Source: Gymnopilus junonius
Lineage: Eukaryota; Basidiomycota; Agaricomycetes; Agaricales; Galerinaceae
Assembly: GCA_015501075.1 (NCBI GenBank)
Contig: JADNYJ010000012.1
Span: 1-64,000, forward strand
Length of the DNA: 64,000 bases
Direction of reading: 5' to 3'
The notes under the pieces were generated by a model. It ran no database searches. It was not told the DNA's origin and saw only the letters and a list, made by a program, of their open reading frames with translations. A program made the translations under genes and the position numbers. Shown here piece after piece: positions 45,218 through 59,336 of the stretch (the stretch's first letter is position 1; the number at the start of each line of letters is the position of its first letter).

Positions 45218-48200
45218 ATGCCAGCTCCCAGACTGTCTCAAAGCGCCGAGGCAGCAAGAGCTGCTGCTCAGCAGGCAGAATTCAACGAGAAGAAGTGGGT
45301 TTGGGTCCCGGACATTAGAGAGGGTTATCTTGCAGGATGGGTTAACAAAGAAGAAGAGGATTCTGCTGAAGTTGTGATGGCTGCAGGAGGAGAGGTATAG
45401 TTCCTACAGTTATCCGTGAATTCTATTTATTCTTTTTGTCAGATACGAAGAGTACGATTTGAGGAGCTATTTAAAATGAACCCTCCCAAGTTTGATCGTG
45501 TTGAGGACATCGCGGACCTCACCTTTTTGAACGAAGCTAGCGTAGTCCACAATCTCCGCCTCAGATACGGCTCTGGAGCAATTTATGCAAGTCTGTTAAA
45601 ATGGTGTTTTACCAATTGTTGCTGAAGGGCCCTTTACAGACTTATTCGGGTCTTTTCCTAGTGGCCATAAATCCTTACCAGCATTTACCTCTTTATTCCG
45701 ATGCCATAATACAACAATACCGCGGCAAAAGACGGGATGAGAACCCTCCGCACGTATTTGCTATAGCGGAACGTGCTTGGGTGAACATGGGTGACGAACG
45801 CGAAAACCAAAGCATTCTCATCACGTATGCCACTGCGTTCTGCACTGCTTCACTCCCCGACTAACAAGCTATCTAGAGGCGAATCTGGAGCTGGAAAGAC
45901 TGAAAGTACCAAGAAAGTTATACAATATTTGGCTGCAATAGCAACAGATGTTCATCATTCCCCTGCACCTTCACATTCACGGTCAAACACACTTACCTCC
46001 ATGCCTATAACCGGACTTCCTCGTAGTCGTTCTATCCGTAAAGGGCATGTTCTATCCCCTTCGATGACCGGTGGTGGCTCGCATCTTACAGCCAAAGGCC
46101 GGCTTGGCCTGCTTGAGCGCCAGATCCTGCAGGCAAACCCCGTCTTGGAGGCGTTTGGAAACGCCCAAACTCAGCGTAATAACAATTCAAGTCGTTTTGG
46201 GAAATTTGTCAGAATTATGTTTGCACCTGATGGCAGTATTGCTGGGGCTAATATCGATTGGTATCTCTTGGAGAAGAGCAGGGTTGTTTTCCGAAATGAA
46301 GCAGAACGCAGCTTCCATGTCTTCTATCAATTACTCGCTGGAGGAGGGACTCTGAAAGGTGAACCTTTAGTTAATGTAGATGCCTTCGACTCATATGTTT
46401 CCAGGCAAATTACTGCTTGACGGAAACGTCGAAGATTACGAATACCTAAACAAGAGTAGAAGAGAAGTAGACGGAGTTGATGATTTGGATGATTGGAATG
46501 CCCTGAAGGTATTGATCTTGCCAATTCTGGGCTATTTTATCCTAATCTTAGTTTAGGCGGCCCTGGATGTGGTCGGTTTTGATGCTTCAGAACAATTCGA
46601 TCTCTTTCGTATTGTTGCAGCTATCCTCCACATTGGCAATATCAGCATAACCTCAACAAGGTCGGATGATGCGGTCATGCCCGACATCTCTCAAGCAGAA
46701 CGCGTTTGCCATCTTCTTGGACTTCCTATGGCCGACTTCACTCGTGCAGTCCTTAGACCTCGCGCACTTGCTGGTAGGGAATGGGTTACACAGGCTCGAA
46801 CACGGCAACAAGCGATTGACGAACTCTCCGCGCTGTGCAAGACTTTGTACGAGAAATCCTTTGGCGCACTGGTGGAGCGGATCAACCGAGCTCTCGATAG
46901 GCCTTCTTCTAAGTCGACTTTTATCGGTGTTCTTGACATAGCAGGTTTCGAAATATTCGAAGTAAATGGGTACGAACAGCTGTTGATCAACTTCACAAAT
47001 GAAAAGTTGCAGCAGTTTTTCAATCATCACATGTTCGTTCTTGAACAAGAAGAATATGCTCGGGAGGGTATTCAATGGGACTACGTCAATTTCGGATTGG
47101 ATCTACAACCCACCATTGATCTGATTGAGTCCAGCGGAAGCACCATTGGCATCCTCAGCGTTCTTGACGAGGAATGCATCATGCCCAAGGCTGACGACCG
47201 CACCTTTACAAACAAACTCAACGCATTGTGGGTAATGCAAAACGATGATGACGACTCTACGCACCCTGGCAAGTTGAAATATGAACCTACAAGATTTGAG
47301 CAGGGCTTCATCATTCAACATTATGCTGCTAAAGTCGAGTACCGGACTGATGGTTGGTTAGAGAAGAACAAAGACCCCCTGAATGACGATCTCACCCGGG
47401 TCTTTGCTGCTTCTTCCGACCGATATGTGGCGGGCCTCTTTTCCGACTTCGCAGACCGACCTTCGGGTTTGAATGCGGCTCAAAGCACTTTCAGCGTCAG
47501 TAAGAAGCGCGCCATGAAAAGGGGTGCATTCAGGACAGTTGCGCAGCGTCACAAGGAGCAGCTTTCAAGCCTGATGATGCAATTAAGATCCACCCAACCG
47601 CATTTCGTGCGTTGTATTGTTCCAAACTCCAACAAGAAGCCCGGCCGGATGGATGTGCCCCTGGTACTGGATCAATTACGTTGTAACGGTGTCTTAGAAG
47701 GAATAAGGATCGCCAGGCTTGGTTATCCGAACAGGTTGCCTTTTGTCGAGTTCCGCCAACGATATGAAATTCTTACACCAGGTATATTGCCCAAAGGATA
47801 TATGGATGGGCGTGAAGCCTGCAGGCGCATGGTCGCGGCTTTGGAGCTTGATGAGATGATTTTCAAACTCGGGACTTCGAAAATATTTTTTAAGGCTGGC
47901 GTTCTTGCGGAATTGGAAGAACGCAGGGATACGTTACTATTTGCCATTTTTTCGAGACTTCAGGCGGCTGCAAGAATGTGGACTGCGAGAAGGCAAATGA
48001 AGAAGATTCTCAATCGCGCTACGGCCATTAGAACGATCCAACGTAATGCAAGAGTGTACGGAAAATTGCGAGAGTGGCCATGGTGGCAATTGTACACAAA
48101 GGTCTAGTAATTCCTACTCGCTAGTTTTAGATCTATGTGGCTGATTATTGTCGTGGTTGAAGGTGCGGCCTCTGCTTGCAGCAACCCGTAACGACGAAGA

Positions 48201-51200
48201 ACTACGCAAGAAAGAAATGGAACTCGCCTTGATAAAAGAAAGGTCGGAGAGGGAGAAGAGAGAACGGGAAACATTAGAGAGGCTGAAAATGACCTTGGAG
48301 GCAGAGAAGAGAAAGGTTGAAGATGAATTGGAAGCTGAACGTGTCCTCGCAATCGACAAAGACGCGCTTTTGGAAAGAAGCAAGAAACGAGAGAGCGAGC
48401 TTGAAGAAGAGATCGTGGCGCTTCAAGCAGACATATCGACTCTCGACTCGCAGTTGACTCGTGCCATGCGTTTACAGAAAGAGAGCGAAGAAAAGTACGA
48501 AAAACTTCGTGAAGCTTTCGAGCAAGCAGCCGATCATTTGGTCCGGTTGGAGCAGGGCGAGAATGCTTCGACCGAGCGCGAGATCCAACTCAAGGATGAG
48601 CTCAAGAAGGCACAGGAAGACATAGACGTACTTCAAACTGACCTTGATCAACTCCAGCGAGTATCAGAGGAATTGCGCAGTCTAGCTTTGCAGCGTGAGG
48701 AGGACCTAGCAAGGACCAGAGAGCGAATGGATGAATCCGTGAAGGAGTTAAGGGGTAAACTGGATATAGAAACTCGGAATAGGTTTGTCTTCGCATCCAC
48801 TCGTTCTCAACGTTTCAATTGACCAATGCCGTATAGAGATCTGATCAAAGACAAGTATGATCATCTTGAAAACGAGTCACGACAGGCCAAGGAACAGCTA
48901 GTAGAGCTCGGCCGTACTGCAACAGAATATTCCGCAATGATTCAAAAGAAAGAGGACCAAATAGCGCAGTTGACTTCTCAGCTGGACGACCTCAAGAAAG
49001 AAGGTGAAAGAAATTCGGCGGAAATTCTAGCTCTACAAGCAGATATCGATACGCTTGATGCCCAACTCACAGCAGAGAAGAATGATCATGCTTCTGATAT
49101 AGCTTCCAGGGAGAAGTTGCAAGAGGAGATGGACGAACTTCGAACTCTGCTTGCAACCAAAGCGTCGGAAGAAACGCGCCGGTCAGAGGTGGAAAAGAGT
49201 AGGGAACTGGAACTCTTAGATCTCCGCAGTCAGTGCAGCAAACTCCAGCAAGAGTTAAGTGAGCTACGGAGCTCTTTCCTGGAAGTTCAAAACAAGTCCA
49301 AGCTGGAGCACGAACAACTAGTGCGGGAACACAATTCTCTTGAACGTAGCCATCAGTCACTCTCCGATAGAGAACGAGCAACCCAATCCCAACTTGTGAA
49401 AGTACAAGCTCAATTAACGGAGCTCGAAAAGGCAAAGCGTTCCGTAGATTCTGAGCTCTTATCTCTTAAATCGCGTCAGCATGAAGCCCAGGATCAACTT
49501 GCGGAGACCCTACGGAATAAAGAGGTATGGTAGCATTTCTTCCCTCTTTCAGCTTCCAATCTTACCTCTTACCCCACCAAAGGTCCTTGAACGACAATTG
49601 TCAACTGCTCAAGACAAATACAGAGACTTTGAGGACGTCGTGCTCGATTTTCAGCGAGAGCAAGAGGCGCGAACAAAAGAACTTGACAGCACTCGTAAGC
49701 AGTTGGACACGGAAGTCGCGAAACGAACTCAGTTGGAGAAGACGGCCTCGACCCAAAAGGCCGAGATTAACAAGTTGAAAGAACGGAACTCAAAGATCGA
49801 AAAAGAACTGAACAAGGCTCTTTCAGATCTGAAGGCAAGAGAATGGGACGTCAAACAGCTGGAATCAAAGCAGGACAAGACCATTGTTGAGCACGTCCAT
49901 GTGCTTGAAGAAGCGAAACGTGTGACAGACCGACAACTTCAAGAGGCGCAAGTGGAGTTACAGAAGAAGGAGGCTTATATTCGATCCTTGTTAATGGCGA
50001 AATCCAAAATGTCTGGTGAGGTGGAGGACCTGGGCGTCAAACACGAGCGCGAAATCAGGGCGAAAGAGCAGGAACTCAAGGCGCACGAGAAGAAGATGCA
50101 AGAAGCAATCGCACGCGCGGAAATGGAGAGGCATGGAAAGGAAGAAGCAGAATTGCAGATCCTTAGGGTACACACGGAGCTCAAGCAGGTTCAGCAAGAT
50201 GCTGAAGATCTTCGTGAGCAGCTCATTACTGCCCAGCGGTCGAAAGATGCTTTGGAGAGCGAACTCGACCGGCTTGCGGAGGACGCAGAAAGCGGCGATT
50301 CTCTGGCAAAGATGCAGCGCCATTACGAGAGTCGCATAGCCCAACTTGAAAGTCAGTTGAATGAGTCCGAGCTTGCAAGGTCTACATCATCCAGGATCCA
50401 AGACCAAATTGAACGCCAGCACGATGAAATTCGACAACTCGTCCTGGGTAGTCAGCCCAACGACCGAGATTTCCATTCGAAACTCCTTCGTCAATTCCAA
50501 ATTGCCGAGGAGTCTTTGCAGAAAGCGATATCGTCAAGAGCTAGGCATCCAAGAGCCAGCAGTGCCAACGATCTTCAGCCGATATCTGCCAATTCTACTC
50601 CCAAGAAGTCGCTTAACAGCTCAAAGAGCGGTTCCAGATTTGAGGGACAACAAGAAGCTGCTTCTCGCGCTACAGACAAGCAGGTTGCTGTGCTCAAACA
50701 GCAATTACAGTTCATGGAGATCCAGATGGCTGCCTCGGAACGCGTGCGCAAGCACCTCGAAGCGTACGTTCGCGAGCTGACGGAACAGATCGACAAGAGC
50801 GACGGATCGAAGCAGTCGTTGGAAAGCTACAAGGCACGGCTTGTGAAAGAGAATGCTAGACTCACCGAGTTACTTCAAGAAGAGGCCGAAGCTCGTCGGA
50901 GTGCTGAAGCAGCCCGTGAAGATGGCGTTCAGCGGTGTGGTCGAAATTCCAGAAGACGATTGCAGAAGAGCGGGAGAACTATGCCCGACTCGAGGATTCT
51001 CGGAAAGCTCTTGTAAGTGGCTGTACGATGTCGATCTTGAGAGTATATGCCTATCGCTCTTTGTAGGTTGTCCAACAACGAACCACTCAAGCAGAACTCG
51101 AAGCACAAAGGACTCAACTGCGCGACGTGACAAATTCAAGGAATCAGCTTCAGAAAGAAGCCAGTACACTCAAGGAGCAGCATGAGATACTGAAGATGGA

Positions 51201-53063
51201 CGCAGCCAGTATGTTGTACGAGAATATTTCATGCTCTATTCATCATGGTACATTACAGATGCCAAACGACAGCTACAGAAACACGTGCAAGACGAAGAAG
51301 TAGCACAGTCGTCTTCATCTGCGGCCCAGTCTGGTATGAACCCCCACAGTAATTCATTGAGGCCTCTGACTCGACGAATCTTTCTAGAACTCAAAGTGGT
51401 CATTGAGGCTCTCAAAGCCAATGAGCAAGTTTTGCAGGGCCGCTACGAGAATGCTGAAATGGAGCGAGTGAAGGCCGTGGGCGCGGAACACCAAGGTGGG
51501 TATGACCGCTGTTAAATATTTTGTATGCTTACAACTTGGGTGTAGCCCTCCGATCCCTTGCCGAGATTGAGAAGACGCTTGAAAAGACGAAAGAGTCGTA
51601 CAAGAAATCCTTAAAGGCCAGCGAACGCCGCATTCATGCCCTTGAAACTGAGCTTGCCAAGGAAGGACGGGAATCGTCAGAAACGACGCTCATTCGACAG
51701 CGTTTGACGGAAGAGCTGGAGGACGAGAGGGAGCAGCACCAGAAGGATCTTGCTGAGCGCGACTTTACGATCGACCAGACCAGGCAGAAGTATCAAGGTA
51801 TGCTTGATGATCTGTCATTTGCGACCTTGCTGATTTCCTCGCACAGCTGAATTAGCTCAACTAAGTGAAGGTGAGACTGAATTATGAGATGGCCTTGTAT
51901 ATTCTAAGAGTTCTGCTGCAGACTGCAATCGCAAAGAGACATTTGAGTCGACTGCGTGAAGAAATCGCAAACTCCGGTCTGATTACGACTCCCTTCAACT
52001 CAAATTCGACGACGAGGTGTACAATAGCGGTGGCTGGAAGAAAGAGAAGGACGGATGGAGACAAAGATCAGTGACATTGAGCGAGCGTATGAAGCGGCGA
52101 CTGGGGCCCAAGCAGAGCAGCAATCGCAAATTGTGGCACTGCATTCGCAGGTGCGGGAGCTACGGGGGTGTTGGACGATGCAGAGTCGGACCGCGCCATG
52201 CTGCAAAAGGCGCGCCGTGCTCTGCAGGCTGAACTGGACACGATCAAATTGGAGCCTGTGGACTCGAAGCTGTCGTCTGACCGGGAATTCCAGAAGTTGC
52301 AGTTGAAGAAACAGGACCTGGAACGATCGCTCGAAGAACAAGAGGACCGGGTGTCCAACGCACTCGAACGGGTGAAGAAGGCCGAGCATTTGCAAACGAG
52401 TGCCAGATTGAGTTGGGCAAGGTCAGGGTGGAGAACTCGGAGCTGGATAAACTCAACGTGGGTGCTTTTCCGGTTAGATTGGCATTGATAACCTTGTTCT
52501 TGTAGGCGATCCTTGAGAAGCAGGTCAAAGAGCTCAATGTCCGGATTGTCGACCTCGAAACGAGATCATACGCCAGCTCGCCGCGGCCTGGATCCCGTCG
52601 GGTGGACAGTCGGATCGAGGAGCTGACGAATCAGCTGCAGCAGTCGAGCAAAGAACGACGGGAGAGCGGACGGCTGAGACGAGTGGAGGGCCAGTCGCCG
52701 GCAGCCGAAAGCGATCGACAGCGGGCGAAACTGGAGTCGTACGAAGCGCAGCTGCAAGGGATGCGCGAGAACATGTCTGCGATGGTATGTCAGTATATTC
52801 TGTATGTCGAGGTAAAAGTAGCGAGGACTGATGATGGGACAGCAAACGGAAGAAGGCCGGCTGCAGGCAGCCAAGCGCAGGGCGGAGCGTGAGGCAGTCC
52901 AGTACAAGGAAAAGTGCTCAGGTGGGTGACGAGTGAGGTGTGGCCGACAATTGCTGACTGAAACAGCCTGGAGAGAGAGATGGAGCGACTGCAGGGCCGA
53001 CTGGAACGGCCTGCATCGCCAGCACAGAGAGTATATAGTGTAGCACGGTGTATGTACTGTTAG
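45218..53063 (+). CDS. Myosin II heavy chain
   Basis: Conventional two-headed myosin of the cytokinetic ring. The start at [20 protein letters not shown] (45,218) leads into the SH3-like region [17 protein letters not shown]. Motor motifs: P-loop GESGAGKT (about 45,880), switch [11 protein letters not shown] (about 46,185), switch [22 protein letters not shown] (about 46,935), and [15 protein letters not shown] (actin-binding loop). A converter and one or two IQ-like helices ([18 protein letters not shown]) precede [15 protein letters not shown]. From about 48,200 to the end runs a very long coiled coil in many short exons; the final exon ends [12 protein letters not shown] with stop at 53,063. 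Total near 2,300 residues (estimate). Not all tail introns were resolved. The stop is 40 bp from the next start. Confidence 0.93.
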
Positions 53064-53065
53064 GA

Positions 53066-53076
53066 TATTTATAAAG
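53066..53076 (+). promoter_or_regulatory. TATA-like stretch between the myosin stop and the kinase start
   Basis: tatttataaag lies in the 40-bp gap between the two genes, 28 bp before the kinase ATG. It may be part of the kinase promoter or of the myosin poly(A) signal. Confidence 0.35.
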
Positions 53077-53103
53077 CGTTTCATCTTTCTCTCATCGACC
53101 ATC

Positions 53104-55277
<2,174 letters not shown>

Positions 55278-55622
55278 TTATTTATAGGGTGTCGCCCACC
55301 ACACACACACACGCTTTTTTCGACTTTCTTTTGGAGCTCTTCGTGGGCTATAGTGGTTGTTCAAGTATACGTATACCAGTTGACATGGGCCTACAGATCG
55401 CATGTATTTATTTGAGTGTATTCACCGGACATTTGTCGATACTTATGTATGTACTTTTTTTTCGCTTGACATAAACGTCAATAGCAAGACTTTCTCTGAG
55501 ATGGAATGAAAACGTTGATAAGGGTATAAATGCTCAAAAGTACACAATTACAACAGATGATAAAGGGCGAGGAAGACCTTACCAGCGGGTTCCCAAAATA
55601 TCGAAATACATCTCTCCCATCA

Positions 55623-56475
55623 TCAAGTCAACTTTTCGAACTGGAGGAATTCGCTCCCTCTACCCCCGTAGAACGAGAGCCCATCATTATTAACGTTGAG
55701 GTCAGGTTGATAGCGGGACAGAGGCATTTGGAAAACGTGCTTGTTGCCGCGGTTGTACTGAGATATGGCGTAGCGCAACGTGAAAAGGGTGATTCCAAAG
55801 CCTGGCATTGTTGATTAACGATGGATATCGCGTTCACAGAAGGCACGACAACGTACAAATCAGAAAGTTGATCCACACAAAGGATTTCAGAGCCTGAAGA
55901 TCTTTGCACCAGTGTCTTTCGTCGAGAAAGTCTGCCATTCATTCGTTACTTGAAGATCGTTCGGCCAAGGGAGAATATAGACATACCAGATGGAATGGAA
56001 TCGCACTGCAAGGGCACCAATCTCCAGCGAGAAGTCGAAAAAGCATTGAAAGCTGCATGGCCTCGCGATGTCAGATCAGGCAGTAGTGGACACAAGTGCG
56101 ACGACAACTCACCCAGCCAAAAAATACTCAGAACCCCAAATATCCCAATTTCCGACTGCGGCCTGGCGGTATACGAGTTAACGAGGGCAAAATCCAGCGC
56201 CGTTCTGCAGGACACAAGTTGTGTGAGAGACATGGGAGTTGAACGGTGAAGAGAAAACGAACAGGGTGACAACGAAAACGAGCGAAATGATGGAAAGAGC
56301 GAGAGGAAAAATGTCCGCGACATCTGAATAGTACCGTTAGTTAGTTGCACCCTCAATATATGTTTTTTTTTAGAAAGAACTAACAGAAGAAGTCTTGAAA
56401 TTGGTTGACGCGAGCTGCAAGTGCCAAGACGATGATGTCAACAAGCAGGAAGGCAGCTGTAATAATAGAAACCAT
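55623..56475 (-). CDS. MARVEL-like four-span membrane protein
   Basis: The minus strand gene starts MVSIITAAFLLVDIIVLALA (56,475). Intron 56,384-56,324 leads to FPLALSIISLVFVVTLFVF, then an EIGIFGVLSIFWL span, NAFSTSRWRLVPLQCDSIPS, and after an intron FVWINFLI. A last intron (gtacgt to ccag) leads to GFGITLFTLRYAISQYNRGN and a cytoplasmic tail ending SEFLQFEKLT, stop 55,623. The span-loop layout and IFxVLSIFWL pattern fit MARVEL-domain proteins, often linked to membrane microdomains or cell-surface organisation. Function is unknown. One middle intron is not settled. Convergent with the kinase. Confidence 0.7.
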
Positions 56476-56872
56476 GAACTCTTCTTTTCCTCATGGCATC
56501 AAACCGCATTGCTCACCATGGCCAGCCATCTTCTTCCTGCCTACGGACGAGAAAGCCATTGTACAAAGAAAAGGAAAAATTTGAAGGAGCAGGACGAAAG
56601 TAAAGTGTGAGTTGGAGCCTTGGGCTCTCGATTTCTGCTCGATCCGAGTTTCCATGGAAATGAAGATTCCGTGTTGCGTCCTTTTGGTCGATGAACACAT
56701 TCTCAGGTATTTTCCCTATACACCGATGTGTAGGTCTTTTCCTGTGTCCTGCCATATGCCAAAACAGACAGTCAATCTCGACGGTTTATGCCATGACGCC
56801 ATCCAGGTCAGGCATCAGGTTCAATCAGCGCCTAAGAATCTATTTTTAGCATCTATACATTATATGCATGTA
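56476..56872. other. Intergenic region upstream of the MARVEL-like gene
   Basis: No gene is seen. The promoter of the minus strand MARVEL-like gene is expected here. Confidence 0.4.
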
Positions 56873-57031
56873 CAGTCGAAACCCTCTTAACCCATACCCT
56901 TTGGTGGATCTCCCGAGCTATAGATTATTAGAGGCCAATTTAGTGCAAATTTAATTTGGTGGATGCCCAAACCTATGGGTTATGGGGTGTATGGGTTATG
57001 AGAAGTATGGGTTATGAGGGTTTCACAACTG
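56873..57031. mobile_element. Tc1/mariner-type MITE with terminal inverted repeats
   Basis: A 159-bp AT-rich element bounded by TA on each side. The left end reads cagtcgaaaccctcttaacc and the right end, reversed, cagttgtgaaaccctcataa, forming imperfect terminal inverted repeats of about 27 bp. CAGT ends with TA targets are typical of pogo/Fot1-like Tc1-mariner elements. It contains no coding sequence, so it is non-autonomous. Confidence 0.82.
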
Positions 57032-57033
57032 TA

Positions 57034-59336
57034 TCGTTCCAGCTGAGCGACTCCGAGATGCTCTACTCGCCCGCCACACAATCTGAGTTTCTTTACGTCT
57101 AGTATTGCATTCTTTGATATACTTCTGATGATCACTCACATTTACTGGTGGATTGACAGAACCACCAGCCTTGATTATTACCAAAGTTTTGCCTTTTGAA
57201 TTTTCAACGTCATGTCGCCCTTCAGAAGACTGAATTACATATTTCATCCAGGAAGAATTGAACTTGCCACAGAAAAAAAAACAGTACAAGCATCTTGGAG
57301 TATATCTCCAATAGGAAATGCTAGTTCTGTTCCATTCTGGTACCATTTACCGGCACGCTGGCCTCGAATTAAGCGGCAGCTCTAGCATCATTTCTGACAA
57401 AAAAGGGCCTGACGGCTCATGGCGAAGTTGAGCGTCAAAATTGTGAAGTGTACCTTAAGGCGACTTACCTGCGAGAAGAACAATAACATGGAACAAGATG
57501 AGAAAATATTCAAGACGGTTACAGTCTGGCAAAGGCTTCAACGTCAACTCAGACTCGGGGATCGGAGTACCCTGTTACATATGGCAGTTATCTTGGCCTA
57601 TCCAGAGATTAAGGATGATTATTCCCGCTGTCGTATGGAATGTTAATGGGTAAGCGGTGCGTCTACAGAATCGCATTCATTTTACTTGACATGTTTAATC
57701 GGAGTTATCTAATCGGAGTGGCAGATTTGCATCCGTACCTTTGTATTAATCTACTAGACTGTGGCGATTGCAATCCAAAACGTATGTATTATGAGTCATT
57801 CGCTGAGTTGGAAAAAGATAAGCGACGGATAAATGATTAATTCCTTATTTTGGATGGACCCGTGTGGCGCAATGCTGACAAAAGTGATCTATCAAGAATT
57901 AGCGCCAGCTTCGAGACATACAATCGCACCTCAAAGTTGAAATCTATAGGCAGTATTACGATTTTCGACCCGCCTTCTGTTTTTTAAAATACATGCGAAG
58001 ATCGGAAATGAAAGTGCTCGATGCTTAGAGACGCGACTTCGACTACCTGGGACCTGGCCAGTCAACTAAAAAGAAGTTGCTCAAGCGCGGAGTAATTAGA
58101 TCCAGGTTTGACAGAAGGTATCAAGGTCTGTCCTATACAAAGTATCTACCCTTAAGTAGTGCTTTTGGACGGAAAAAACTTGGGTTGTTACCTGTCGTCT
58201 AGCATCGTTCTACGTATCTTTCATCCGATTCAATCCGATGTTCGCTCCTAAAATTTCAGAAGTAGGTACCGGTTTTTACCTTCAATTCTCACCACTCCAA
58301 AATCTCAATCATATCTCTCGCGATTGTCATTGTTAATAGAATTGAGGAGTTCTCGTTGTCCGGGACCCACGGACCGTTGTAAGAACAGTAAAAGACTAGA
58401 CCAAGGCTCGACGATTACAGCAGGGTTTACGTGTCTTATTTAAAGCCTATAAAACCTGAAGGTACGTAGTACTGAGTGATATTGAAGCTAGGCCGATCAC
58501 GATCGCACGATGGAAGTGTTTTGCTTCCATTAGTGCGGGGCGGTGACATCTGGCAGAGGCCCATGCACCGCGTTATAAATCTGAGGATCAAATGGCATGG
58601 ATGCTGAGGTGCATTTGGAAGACCATGGAAGTAAGCTGTCATCAGAAGCGACAGGCTAGTGGCTTGATTGACGGTCTATCCGTCCGGCAGCTTTCCATTA
58701 CAATGAGTATTCGTGCTTCGGCAGCGACAACCAAAGTCAGTACGCCGAGAACGCACGGCCGGAGCAGCTAAAAGAAGACAACAAAACGTCTTGATGTAAC
58801 CACGCGCCATATTGTATCTGTAATATGCAGAATGAGGGTGCATCAGCTGACTACCGGGAGGGTCAAGAAGGTGTGAACGTGGGACATTCGAGAACAATCG
58901 TCGAGTGCTCCAAGTTGAAAGAAGGAGCACACCCTTGAGAAAATAGACACGTTGAAGAAGCGTGTTGAGAGAGGATCAGCTCTAAAGCAGTCTGAAGCTC
59001 GGTTACGAGTTGCTCCTTGAACTCCAAAGACACAGTAGATCTAAATAAGAAACGGAAGATGATCGTGGGGCTGCATATGCAATGTATCAGTAGGAGATTT
59101 GCCGACATGTCCCGCGATGTGGGAAGGAGATCCATGGGCTGCTGGAGGATGAGGATGAGAAGAAGGGGAATAAACTCGATTGTGATAACCAATTGAGATG
59201 CTGCAATTATTAGTGATCAAGAATCCCCACACGTGAGTTATAGACGCCGGATCTGGGTAACATAGGGGTATTTAAATGACTTCTCCACTTTCCTACCTTC
59301 TCATCCTCTCTTTCTGACCCCCATCTTATATACAGA
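57034..59336. other. Long gene-poor region between MITE and catalase
   Basis: No gene I can support. Short frames such as 57,419-57,646 (+) and 59,192-58,863 (-, with a hydrophobic start) have no recognisable domain. The last few hundred bases should contain the catalase promoter; a tatttaaa stretch occurs about 70 bp before its start. Confidence 0.45.

Noticed and set aside
57419..57840. Two small + strand frames after the MITE
   Set aside because: Short, AT-rich, with no domain; they could be transposon debris but nothing supports it.
58863..59192. 109-codon minus strand frame with a hydrophobic start
   Set aside because: No family resemblance, no convincing splice pattern, and it lies in a gene-poor region.
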